Part shown: positions 17,051 to 25,449 of the stretch, one piece after another
How positions within the stretch are numbered: position 1 is the stretch's first letter
Layout of the letters: every line of letters starts with the position of its first letter
Assembly: GCF_014596445.1 (NCBI RefSeq)
Contig: NZ_MECL01000175.1
Location: forward strand, 1 to 64,000
DNA from: Streptomyces sp. CBMA29
Lineage (GTDB): Bacteria; Actinomycetota; Actinomycetes; Streptomycetales; Streptomycetaceae
Direction: 5' to 3'
Length of the DNA stretch: 64,000 nucleotides
Translations under genes and position numbers: made by a program
The notes under the pieces: model-generated
The model's database searches: none
The model's input: the letters and a program-made list of their open reading frames with translations, nothing else
What the model was told of the DNA's origin: nothing

Positions 17051-17923
17051 TCAGCCCAACGGCATAGTGCAGAAATTGGCGCCGACGCGGAAATTGCGGT
17101 CGGCCGCCGGGTCGAAGTCCGCGGGACCGAAGGCCCCGCACTCCAGGAGCGAGGCCAGGTGCTCCTCGGCGTCGTCCCGCGGGTGGTAGCCGATGGCTTC
17201 GCCTTCCGAAAGGGACCACCACCGGCGGGTGTTGCGGGAGATGCCCCACAGCATCCGGAATCCGGCGGGCTCCGCGCGCAGACACGCCTCCATCAGCCGG
17301 GCCGCGTCGTCCGGCGACAGCCAGGCGGCCAGATCCTCAGGAGCGAGCGGGCGCGGCCGGAAGGCGCCGATCCGCAGGCAGGTGACGTCGATGCCGAAGC
17401 GGCTCCGGTAGAGCGCGCCGAGCGCTTCCACCGCGGCCTTCCCCGCGCCGTAGTAGGTGTCGGGGCGCGGGGCGATGTCCGCGGGCAGCTCGGCGCGCTC
17501 AGCGGCGGGGGTCCCTGCGGCGGCGCCATCCTCGCGTACGGGCACGGCGTCGTCCCGCGTACGGAATCCCGCCGCGTGGATGCTGGAGGCGAGCACCACC
17601 CGCGGCACGCCCTGGCGGCGCGCGGCCTCCAGCACTCGCCGCGTGCCGTCGATGTTGATCTCCTGGATGCGCTCCCAGGGCGCTTCCCCGGCCAGTCCCC
17701 CGAGGTGGAGCACCGCGTCGACGCCCTGGCAGGCGGCGTCCATCGCGTCCGGGTCGGTGAACGAGGCCCGTACGGTCTCCACGTCCTCGCCCGGCGCGGG
17801 CGGCTCGATCTCGGCGATGTCCAGGAGCCGGAGTGTGCGTCCCGGCCGCGCCATGCGCGGGCGCAGCGCCCGGCCGATGCGGCCCGCGGCCCCGGTGACG
17901 AGAATGCGCTGCGCCGTCACCAT
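17051..17923 (-). CDS. udh: Uronate dehydrogenase-like NAD-dependent epimerase/dehydratase family protein
   Basis: A 290-residue extended-SDR protein. Rossmann motif TGAAGRIG (10-17), Asp in LLDIAE, catalytic-site segments VLASSIHAAGF and RPDTYYGAGKAAVEAL (Tyr-x-x-x-Lys), and the late block FRMLWGISRNTRRWW followed by GYHPRDDAEE. The last block is characteristic of hexuronate dehydrogenase (EC 1.1.1.203), which turns galacturonate or glucuronate into the aldarolactone with NAD. A lactonase and an enolase-superfamily dehydratase are encoded in the same locus, which supports this. ATG overlaps the upstream stop by 7 nt; a GTG one codon later gives the usual GTGA overlap. Confidence 0.72.
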   Translation of the reverse strand: MVTAQRILVTGAAGRIGRALRPRMARPGRTLRLLDIAEIEPPAPGEDVETVRASFTDPDAMDAACQGVDAVLHLGGLAGEAPWERIQEINIDGTRRVLEAARRQGVPRVVLASSIHAAGFRTRDDAVPVREDGAAAGTPAAERAELPADIAPRPDTYYGAGKAAVEALGALYRSRFGIDVTCLRIGAFRPRPLAPEDLAAWLSPDDAARLMEACLRAEPAGFRMLWGISRNTRRWWSLSEGEAIGYHPRDDAEEHLASLLECGAFGPADFDPAADRNFRVGANFCTMPLG

Positions 17924-20900
17924 GTCCGCTCCAACGGGTCCATGGAGTCGGGTAGTTGGGCGGGCGGGCGCTGTTCGTCGTAGGGCCGCGGGGTCGCGGA
18001 GGCGGGTGCGTACGGCGGCTGGTTGTAGGTGTGGTGGCGGCGGAAGGCGACGTCGACCGGCGGATTCCAGTGCCGCCAGCTGCCGGGGTCGGTGTCGACG
18101 GGGGGCGACGTGGGGCCGGTACCGTTTCCGTTCTCGGCGGCCACCGCGTACTCCAGGACGGGTGCCGGTCCCGGCCTCCCGTTACCGCGAGCGCTGTCCG
18201 ATCCATCCGATCCGTGCGACCTGTCCGAACCGTCCGACCCGCGCGGATCGCCGGTCGCCGGTACGACACCGGGCACGCGGTCGACGTACGCGAAGGCCGT
18301 GCCCGCGAAGACCTCACGGTAGTCGGCCTCGCCCTGGCGCCGCCGGTACAGCCGGTACCGTCCGGCGCCCAGTACCTCGCCCCAACTGACGCTCACCGCA
18401 CCGTCGTTGAGCCTGACCTTCAGACCGTCCGGCGGCTCCGGTGCCCGGTCGGTCGCGTAGACCGGGTAGTCGGCGCCGGGAAGGCCCTGCCGGTCGGTGT
18501 TCCTCGCGGCGACCCTGACGTGGTACTTCACGCCGTCGGACAGTCCGCTCAGCAGTCCGGGGCTGTCGGCGGCGGTGACGGCCGGTGCCCAGGTCAGACC
18601 GCCGTCCGTACTGATTTCGAGCAGGTAGGAGTCGGCCGCGGCGACGGCGGTGAAGTGCACGACGGCGCCGCCGGGGACGGTCTCGGTACGGGTCACCCGC
18701 GGCGGTACCGGTTCCGGGCGGCGCGCGGTCGACTCCCACGCGTGGCGGCCCCGTGGGAGTGCCAGCCGCACGGTGTCATGCGTCCGGCCGAGCGGGCGCA
18801 GGGGCGCGCCGTCCACGGAGAAGTCCGCCGCGGTGTCGAGCCCGGCAGGCAGGCGCAGGGTGATCTCGGTGTCCGTCCGCGCGTCGTACGTGCCGCGCAG
18901 TTCCGTGGGGTGGAGGTATCCGAGACTGATGCCCAGGTCGCGGTCGTCGGTCGTCAGCAGGACGTCCGGGGTGCCGATGGCGGTGCCGTGAAAGAGCGTC
19001 AGTTCGCGCCGCCCGCTCTCGAAGAGCCGGATCGTGCCCGCCGTCCCCGTGAACCGCAGCCCGTCCTCGGCGAATTCGACGGCGGCCGGTTCGTAGGGCC
19101 TCGCGGACTGGTGGCGGAAGACGAGGTCGAGGCTGTGCGGGGTGCGGATCCTGGCGCCCCAGGGCGTGCTGGCCGCGGGGTCGACCACCAGGTCGTCGCG
19201 GTGGCTGACGACCGCGAGCGTGTTGCCGTCGGACCCGTCGGCGCGGCCTTCGAGGCGTACACCGTGCGTGACGTCGGTGGCGAAGGCGCCCCCGAGCGCG
19301 CCGGCCTCCCGTACCGCGCCGCCCTGACCTGCCGCGCCGCCCTCCCCCACCGCGCCGTCCTCGCGCACACCGCGCACGAGGTGGATGAACGGCATCCGCT
19401 CGGGCAGGTGGGTGTAACTGTTGGCGTCGTGCCCGGTGGCCTCGGTGAGCACCGACCAGGTCCACACCATGCGTTGGTTGGGCGCGAAGGAGTCGTAGGT
19501 GACGAGGTAGTCGCTGCCGACGAGCAGCACGCTGCGGCCGAGGTACAGGTCGCCGACCGGACCGTCGGGATCGGGGACGATCTCCGCGTACTGCGCGCCG
19601 CCCAGGTCGTACATCGGCCGGTCGAGGGTGTGGCAGCCGATGCCGCGGAAAGCGCCGTCCTTCCAGACCGCGCAGGACGTCGCGAAGGTCGCGTCCGGCA
19701 CGCGGCGGTCCCCGGCGTCCTCGGGGCCGTGGCCGCTGTAGGAAGCGCCCGCCGCGTAGTAGTAGAGGTGGCCGCTCCCGTTGTCGTCGGCGATGCCCCA
19801 GCGGTAGTTGGGGCCGCGGTCCACCTGCTGGAGGAAGACGGCGACCTCGCCCGGCCGGTCGACGTCGGCGCGCAGCGTGATCCCGTATCCGGTGTATTTG
19901 GCGCTGCGCAGCCGGGGGTTGGTGCCGGGGTTGCCCTCGGTGCGCACGGTGACGCGCCAGGGGTCGGGTGCGTGGTGCGGGCTGTCCAGGCGCCGGGCGG
20001 CGGGATCGCTGCCCCACAACAGGTGTTCGGCAACGAGGGGGCGGTAGCGGTGCAGGGTCTCGCCGAGCAGCCGCATCTCGATGGGAGGGCGGCGCGGCCA
20101 GTAGGCGTGCGCGCCTTGCGCGGGGTGCAGCCGCCGCATGTCGCCGGTACCGGTCACGTCGACCGGCGCGGTCAGCGCGTTGACCAACCAGTCGCCGAGG
20201 GCGGCGAGTTCGGGGGTGACGGCCCGGTTGCGGCCGTCAACCTCCCGCGCCAGGTGGTTGCCCTGGCCGAGGGGCCGCAGATACGCCCATACGTACGTGG
20301 CCAGGCTCTCGGTCCAACGGCCGGGCCGGGCGCGGCGGGAGGGCAGCGCCGGGCGGGTGTGGAACACGCCGGACAGCTCGGCGAACCGCTCGAACTGGTC
20401 CAGCCACTCCCCCGCCGCCTCGTGCTCGGGGAAGAGCCAGGCCAGGCAGGCCAGCGCCGCCTTGCCGTCGGCCATGAAGTTGGGGTGGCCGCCCGCCATC
20501 CGCAGCAGCGGGCCGATCTCCTCGCCCGCCGAGACGTATCCGGTCAGCAGGAGCAGGGCGTCCACGCGCTCATGCTCGGCGCTGTCGAGCTGTCCGGCGA
20601 ACCGGTCGTAGCCGTCCAGCAGCCGGTCGTAGAGCGGGCGTTGGCCGATGTTGAGATAGCCCGCGACGTCGTTGACCCCGTGGGCGATCAGCCGGGGTCC
20701 CTCGGGGCCGGCCAGCAGGGCGTCGGCGAACTCCCGCGCGCTGCCGAACTCGCCCTCCCGGCACAGCGGTTCCGGCCGCTTGCCGGTGTAGGTGAGCTTC
20801 CAGTCCTTGACCCGGTCGAGGCTGAGCGTGCCCTGCCAGTGCTGGAGGTGGCGGACGTACGTGGACTGGTAGGCCGTCGACCGCTGCGCGCGCAGGACCT

Positions 20901-22077
20901 CCAGGTCGCGCTCGTGGTCGTAGAAGGCGATGCCGGTGCTGCGGGCGCCGGTGCGCAGCGGCCAGGTCCAGCGCAGGACGCCGTCGTGGCGGAAGCGGAT
21001 CCGGAGGGTGTCGGCCGACGCCCACGAGGCGTACGCACGGTCGTCCCACCGGCTGTGGTCGCGGACGAACACGCCCATGGCGTCGCGCTGTTCGGCGTCC
21101 CAGAAGGCGGCGTGCGGCCGGATGTCCCATGCGAAGCTCGGGGCGTAGGGGCCGACGGTGAAGGCCATGTCGGTCCCGGGGTGCTCCCTGCCGCCCGGCC
21201 CGGAGAAGGACGGGTCCTCGCCGCAGTCGCCGACGACGACGGGCTCGTCGATGCCGAGCCAGTGGTACAGCTCGGGCGAACCGGGGTCGGCGTGGTCGGC
21301 GGCGGACTGCGAGAGCGGCCAGGCGGAGGAGAACCGGTGAGTGGGCGTGCACCCCTCCCAGTCCAGCTCCCACGCCATCGCGGTCGCGGTCGTCGTCGCA
21401 GACGCGTCCAACGACACCATCTCCTCGGACAGTTCGAGGAAGTCGCAGTCCCGCAGCACCCGGACGGTCGCGGTGTAGCGGGCGCCGCCGGTGAAGGCGT
21501 ACGTGAGGACGTGGGTCGCGAACAGTGGTCCGGCCTCGGTGAGTTGGACGTCGAGGCGGTCCAGCCGCTCGGCGCCGCAGCGCAGTACGGATCTGCCGAC
21601 CCAGCCGTGCCCGCGGTCGAGCTGCCGGACCGGCCCCGGCACGTCCCCGGCGGCGAACCGGCCGGCGGACGGCAGCCGGACCCGCAGGGCCCCGCCGTCG
21701 ACCACGATGCCGTCGCCGTCCTCGGTGACCTCGACCGGCCCCGCGCCCCGCGCCGGTGGCAGCGTCCCGTCCGCCCGCAGCGTGAACTCGTGCCGGGCGC
21801 CGGGCGCGAGGCCGGCGAAGAAGCAGACAGCGGCGGACGTCAGGAACGCGTCGTCGCCCGCCGAGTCCGTGGTCACCTCGGAGAGTTGGAAGGGCACCGG
21901 CGCGCCGGACGCGTCGAGCAGCCGCAGTTGTCCGGCGCGCACCGAGGGCGCCGCCCACCGCACCGGGTAGTGCAGCAGGGTCCGGGGCCAGGCGAAGTCC
22001 GGGTGGTCGAGGGGGTCTCCGAGCACGAACCGCACCTCGTCGCCGTCCGCCGGCCAGTGCGTGACGGCGGACGTCAC
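17917..22077 (-). CDS. Large cytosolic multidomain protein with FN3 repeats, probable carbohydrate-active
   Basis: A 1386-residue protein with no signal peptide (starts MTSAVTHWPADGDEV). The N-terminal third looks like beta-sandwich (GARHEFTLRADGTL, YTATVRVLRDCDFLELSEEM); the middle (about 470-720) is helix-rich, with Trp/His/Tyr-rich surfaces (WTESLATYVWAYLRPLGQGN, WPRRPPIEMRLLGET); about 760-1060 returns to beta strands (YRWGIADDNGSGHLYYYAAG). This order, alpha/alpha barrel between beta domains, recalls polysaccharide lyases and GH families, but I cannot name one. Two fibronectin-III domains follow (about 1125-1205 and 1210-1325); the second is split by a Ser/Asp/Gly insertion (1265-1295). 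GTGA overlap with the permease gene. FN3 domains in a cytosolic bacterial enzyme are unusual. Confidence 0.7.
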   Translation of the reverse strand: MTSAVTHWPADGDEVRFVLGDPLDHPDFAWPRTLLHYPVRWAAPSVRAGQLRLLDASGAPVPFQLSEVTTDSAGDDAFLTSAAVCFFAGLAPGARHEFTLRADGTLPPARGAGPVEVTEDGDGIVVDGGALRVRLPSAGRFAAGDVPGPVRQLDRGHGWVGRSVLRCGAERLDRLDVQLTEAGPLFATHVLTYAFTGGARYTATVRVLRDCDFLELSEEMVSLDASATTTATAMAWELDWEGCTPTHRFSSAWPLSQSAADHADPGSPELYHWLGIDEPVVVGDCGEDPSFSGPGGREHPGTDMAFTVGPYAPSFAWDIRPHAAFWDAEQRDAMGVFVRDHSRWDDRAYASWASADTLRIRFRHDGVLRWTWPLRTGARSTGIAFYDHERDLEVLRAQRSTAYQSTYVRHLQHWQGTLSLDRVKDWKLTYTGKRPEPLCREGEFGSAREFADALLAGPEGPRLIAHGVNDVAGYLNIGQRPLYDRLLDGYDRFAGQLDSAEHERVDALLLLTGYVSAGEEIGPLLRMAGGHPNFMADGKAALACLAWLFPEHEAAGEWLDQFERFAELSGVFHTRPALPSRRARPGRWTESLATYVWAYLRPLGQGNHLAREVDGRNRAVTPELAALGDWLVNALTAPVDVTGTGDMRRLHPAQGAHAYWPRRPPIEMRLLGETLHRYRPLVAEHLLWGSDPAARRLDSPHHAPDPWRVTVRTEGNPGTNPRLRSAKYTGYGITLRADVDRPGEVAVFLQQVDRGPNYRWGIADDNGSGHLYYYAAGASYSGHGPEDAGDRRVPDATFATSCAVWKDGAFRGIGCHTLDRPMYDLGGAQYAEIVPDPDGPVGDLYLGRSVLLVGSDYLVTYDSFAPNQRMVWTWSVLTEATGHDANSYTHLPERMPFIHLVRGVREDGAVGEGGAAGQGGAVREAGALGGAFATDVTHGVRLEGRADGSDGNTLAVVSHRDDLVVDPAASTPWGARIRTPHSLDLVFRHQSARPYEPAAVEFAEDGLRFTGTAGTIRLFESGRRELTLFHGTAIGTPDVLLTTDDRDLGISLGYLHPTELRGTYDARTDTEITLRLPAGLDTAADFSVDGAPLRPLGRTHDTVRLALPRGRHAWESTARRPEPVPPRVTRTETVPGGAVVHFTAVAAADSYLLEISTDGGLTWAPAVTAADSPGLLSGLSDGVKYHVRVAARNTDRQGLPGADYPVYATDRAPEPPDGLKVRLNDGAVSVSWGEVLGAGRYRLYRRRQGEADYREVFAGTAFAYVDRVPGVVPATGDPRGSDGSDRSHGSDGSDSARGNGRPGPAPVLEYAVAAENGNGTGPTSPPVDTDPGSWRHWNPPVDVAFRRHHTYNQPPYAPASATPRPYDEQRPPAQLPDSMDPLERTW

Positions 22078-23039
22078 GATCCCCCTCCCACTTCGGCGCC
22101 CCCGGCGCCCGACGAGCCGGGCGCGACACCCTGCGTGCCGAACGCCGCGCCGCCCGCGACGCCTTCGACGAGGTAGCGCTGGAGCAGGATGAACAGCAGC
22201 ATGATGGGCGCCGCGACGATGAAGGTGCCCGCGGCGATCAGCGGCCAGTTCTGCGAGTACTCGCCGAAGAACGAGTACAGCCCCCGGGTGACCGGCCACA
22301 GCGCGGAGTCCGACAGCATCACCAGCGGCAGGATCAGGTTGTTCCAGGCGTGCACGAAGCCGAAGATCGCGAACGTGGCCAGGGCCGGTTTCATCTGCGG
22401 AATGATGATGGTGAAGATGAACCGGATGTAGCCGCAGCCGTCGAGCGCCGCCGCCTCGTCGATCTCGCGCGGGATGCCCTTGATGTAGCCGACGAAGAAG
22501 AAGAACCCCGCGCCGGACAGGCTGGTCAGGATCAGGTAGCCGACCATGCTGTTGTACAGGCCCAGCGTCCTGGCCTCGATGAACAGCGGGATCAGGCCGC
22601 CGGGCAGGAAGCCGGAGAAGATGAAGAAGGTGTACAGCCCGTTGGAGTATTTGAAGTAGCCGCGGGAGATGGGGAAGGCCAGGAAGACACCGAGGATCAG
22701 GGTGACGACGTCGGGGATGACCGCGTAGACCAGGCTGTTGATCATCTGCCGCCCGAAGTGCCCCTGGCTCCAGGCCGCGGAGAAGCTCTCGGTGGTCCAC
22801 GGGTGCGGCATCCCGGTGGGGTTCTGGAGGAATCCGGTGTATGTCTTGAACGCCTGGAGCAGGACGTAGACCAGCGGCAGGGCGAAGAGTCCGGCCGCGA
22901 TGGCGAAGCACAGCAGATTCAGCCCCGCCGCCTTGGTGGTCTTCGCCGACATCAGCCGTTGCAGCCGGGTCGGCGTCGCGGGCGGATTCGGAGCGCTGGA
23001 AGGGGACTTGGCTGTCTGTGCCATCTGCGCCGTCGTCAC
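22074..23039 (-). CDS. Sugar ABC transporter permease (second)
   Basis: A 321-residue CUT1-type inner-membrane permease with six helices. The cytoplasmic EAA loop is present as IPREIDEAAALDGCGYIRFI, which docks to the ATPase. N-terminal cytosolic 35 residues are Pro/Ala-rich and the C-terminal 25 Gly/Ala-rich. The GTG start overlaps the first permease stop by 4 nt, and its own stop overlaps the FN3 protein start by 4 nt, so uptake and intracellular processing are tightly coupled. Confidence 0.92.
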   Translation of the reverse strand: MTTAQMAQTAKSPSSAPNPPATPTRLQRLMSAKTTKAAGLNLLCFAIAAGLFALPLVYVLLQAFKTYTGFLQNPTGMPHPWTTESFSAAWSQGHFGRQMINSLVYAVIPDVVTLILGVFLAFPISRGYFKYSNGLYTFFIFSGFLPGGLIPLFIEARTLGLYNSMVGYLILTSLSGAGFFFFVGYIKGIPREIDEAAALDGCGYIRFIFTIIIPQMKPALATFAIFGFVHAWNNLILPLVMLSDSALWPVTRGLYSFFGEYSQNWPLIAAGTFIVAAPIMLLFILLQRYLVEGVAGGAAFGTQGVAPGSSGAGGAEVGGGS

Positions 23040-23935
23040 AGCGAGACCTCCCGCCTGCGCAGGCCGTACAGCAGGACGCCGCCGATCGCGACGGTCAGCA
23101 CGAACTGGATCATCGCCAGCATCGAGCCGTAGCCGAGTTGGCTGTCGCTGCCGAACGCGGACTGGAACATGTACAACCCCAGGGTCTTGGTGCCGAAGTT
23201 GCCCGCGGTCAGCACCATGATCAGCGCGTACTCGCCCAGCGTCGCCATGGCGGTGAGGAAGACGTTCACGGTGGTGGCCGGGGCCAGCAGCGGCCACGTC
23301 ACATGCCGGAACACCCGGAACCGCCCCGCGCCGTCCATCGCCGCGGCCTCGTACACCGAGCGCGGGATGTTCCGCAGTCCCGCGATGTAGATGAGCATCG
23401 AGTAGCCGGAGAACATCCAGACGTTCACCGTCATCACCAGCCACAGCGCCAGTGAACTCGACCCGAGGAACGCGGAGTCGACGCCGAACAGGCCGTGCAC
23501 GACCTTCTCCACCGGTCCCGAGTACGGGTCGAGCATGAGGGAGAAGACCGCGCCGACCACGGTGACGGAGAAGATCTGCGGCATGAAGATCAGCGCGCGG
23601 TAGAAGGTCAGGGAGCGGCCCGGCCGATTGAGCAGCAGGGCCAGTCCCAGCCCGATCGCGTTCTGGAGCACGGTCACGCCGATCACGTAGATCAGCGTGA
23701 CCCGTACGGCGGCCCACAGTTGAGTGGACAGCGACGTGAACGCCGCGTCGTAGTTGCACAGTCCGCAGAAGTTGAGCGGCGTGCCCGGGAGCCCGGAGTA
23801 CCTGGTGAAGGAGTATCCGATGGTGGCCAGGGACGGGTAGAGCCCGAACAGCAGCCAGCCCGCTCCCGGAATCGCGATGCTGGCCCAGGGAATGAACCGC
23901 CGCGTCCGTTGGGTTCCGAAGGGACAGCGTGCCAC
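23036..23935 (-). CDS. Sugar ABC transporter permease (first)
   Basis: A 299-residue CUT1-type permease of the MalF/UgpA group with six helices; EAA loop IPRSVYEAAAMDGAGRFRVF. An AAGGAGG site precedes the GTG start. It pairs with the next permease to form the channel for the oligosaccharide delivered by the adjacent binding lipoprotein. No ATPase gene is present anywhere in the locus, so a shared MsiK-type ATPase encoded elsewhere is the probable energiser, as known for Streptomyces. Confidence 0.92.
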   Translation of the reverse strand: MARCPFGTQRTRRFIPWASIAIPGAGWLLFGLYPSLATIGYSFTRYSGLPGTPLNFCGLCNYDAAFTSLSTQLWAAVRVTLIYVIGVTVLQNAIGLGLALLLNRPGRSLTFYRALIFMPQIFSVTVVGAVFSLMLDPYSGPVEKVVHGLFGVDSAFLGSSSLALWLVMTVNVWMFSGYSMLIYIAGLRNIPRSVYEAAAMDGAGRFRVFRHVTWPLLAPATTVNVFLTAMATLGEYALIMVLTAGNFGTKTLGLYMFQSAFGSDSQLGYGSMLAMIQFVLTVAIGGVLLYGLRRREVSL

Positions 23936-23983
23936 GCCGCGCCTCCTTTCTCGTGGTGCCTGAAGGTGCCTGGGAGGCGGTGG

Positions 23984-25330
23984 TCAGTTGCCGACCGACT
24001 TGCGGTACGCGCTCGCCGAGCGGCTGAGGATCGTGTCGGCGCCGTCACCGCCGATCGGCGTCATCTTGGAGAAGTCGGGACCGCCCGCGTCCACAGGCGC
24101 GCCCGCGGGCACCCACGGGTTGCTGAGCTGCTGGAAGGCGTCGTCCATATGGGCGTTCTGCCAGTCCATCCACGGCAGTCCGGTGTTCTTCAGCGCGGGC
24201 TGGGTGGAGATGGAACCGGTCTTGGTCAGCCACTCCTTGTAGTTCTCCGGGTCGGAGAACATCGTCAGCCACTCCATGGCCAGGTCCTTGTGCTTGCCCG
24301 TCGTCGGGACCATCCAGGTCAGGTCGGGCTTGAGCATGAGGCGGTTGGCCGCCGGGGTGTCGGTGCCGGGCATGGTGAAGAACCCGAGGTTGAGGGTGGG
24401 GTTGGCCTTCTGGATGAGCGCGCCGTCCCACGAACCGTCCAGCAGGAACGGGTAGTCGTCGGACTTCGCGGCCCAGACGCCGGGCGCGGTGAGCTGCGCG
24501 ACACCGGCCGCGTTGGGCTCGATGTACTTCATGACCTTCTCGTAGCGGCCTGCCGCGTCCTTGTAGACCTGGTCGGTCCAGGACTGCGTGCCCTTCCAGA
24601 ACGCGTCGGCCCGCTCACTCGACACCTTGACCGAGTCCGTGGCCGGGCGGCCCTGCATGAGCGTCTGGTTCACCGAGCCCTGCCACACCCCGCCCTGCAT
24701 GTTGTCCTTCGCGGCCACGAAGATCGGGGTCTTGCCCGCCTTCTTCAGCGTCTCGCAGTCGTCGAGGAACTCCTGGAAGGTGGTGGGCACGCTCATGTGG
24801 TACTTGTCGAGGAGGTCCTTCTTGTACCAGATCGACCCGGCGGCGGCGTACTGCGCGGCCATGACGCCGTAGACCTTCCCGTTCCGCCCGACCGCGGCGG
24901 CCTGGGCCGTCGCGTCGTAGTTCTTCATGAACGGCTGCGCCGACAGGTCGGTCATCTGCCCGGCGTCGATGAGCGCGGCGGCGCCCGCGGGCTTGAGGCT
25001 GGTGTAGCTGGGCGCGAAGCCCGCCTGGGTCGGCGCGGAAAGGGCCAGTACGTCAACGGACTTGGACTGGAGCAGGCTGTTCCAGAGCTGCTGCCAGGCG
25101 CCGTTGTTGTTCGGCGCCTGCTGGAGCTTGACCTTCACGCCCGGATGGGCCTTCTCGAACTTGGCGTTGAGGTCCTGCGTGAACTCGATCGCGCCCGGGT
25201 TGGTCCACTCGGCGACGGTCAGCGTGGTGGTGGCGCCGCCGCTGTCGGACGAGGAGGAGCCGCAGCCGGTGAGCGCGGCCGACACGCAGGCGGTCGCCGC
25301 CAGCAGCGTGACGAAGGTACGGGGTCGCAT
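23984..25330 (-). CDS. Sugar-binding lipoprotein of ABC transporter
   Basis: A 448-residue extracellular solute-binding protein. Lipoprotein signal with lipobox LTGC (lipidated Cys23) followed by a Ser/Gly tether. SBP_bac_1-type core: LTVAEWTNPGAIEFTQDLNA at the start, GKVYGVMAAQYAAAGSIWYK (hinge strand and aromatic ligand-stacking residues) and the C-terminal WLTMFSDPENYKEWLTKTGS block. Abundant Trp and Tyr (for example WQGSVNQ, WMDWQNAH) suits oligosaccharide binding. It lies 48 nt before the permeases. The start follows a leader filled with GTGCGAGATGCGGT repeats. Confidence 0.93.
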   Translation of the reverse strand: MRPRTFVTLLAATACVSAALTGCGSSSSDSGGATTTLTVAEWTNPGAIEFTQDLNAKFEKAHPGVKVKLQQAPNNNGAWQQLWNSLLQSKSVDVLALSAPTQAGFAPSYTSLKPAGAAALIDAGQMTDLSAQPFMKNYDATAQAAAVGRNGKVYGVMAAQYAAAGSIWYKKDLLDKYHMSVPTTFQEFLDDCETLKKAGKTPIFVAAKDNMQGGVWQGSVNQTLMQGRPATDSVKVSSERADAFWKGTQSWTDQVYKDAAGRYEKVMKYIEPNAAGVAQLTAPGVWAAKSDDYPFLLDGSWDGALIQKANPTLNLGFFTMPGTDTPAANRLMLKPDLTWMVPTTGKHKDLAMEWLTMFSDPENYKEWLTKTGSISTQPALKNTGLPWMDWQNAHMDDAFQQLSNPWVPAGAPVDAGGPDFSKMTPIGGDGADTILSRSASAYRKSVGN

Positions 25331-25352
25331 GAGGGTGGGGCTCCTTCGTTTC

Positions 25353-25430
25353 GAGTGGGGTGCGAGATGCGGTGCGAGTGGGGTGCGAGATGCGGTGAGT
25401 TCGGTGCGAGATGCGGTGCGAGGGTCGGTG
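25353..25430. repeat. GTGCGAGATGCGGT tandem repeat in leader
   Basis: Three near-exact copies of GGTGCGAGATGCGGTG-type units, interleaved with GAGTGGGG, occupy most of the 119 nt between the dehydratase stop and the binding-protein start. Confidence 0.9.
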
Positions 25431-25449
25431 CCGGGCAGGTGGGTGCGCG

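Noticed and set aside
19808..20047. Plus-strand open frames across the FN3 gene, including a 1406-codon one
   Set aside because: GC-rich antisense shadows without ribosome sites or recognisable protein composition; the minus-strand gene accounts for the codon bias.
22078..22911. Extension of the FN3 protein frame through the permease region
   Set aside because: The extra 278 codons are the antisense or out-of-frame shadow of the second permease, and the GTGA overlap marks the true start.
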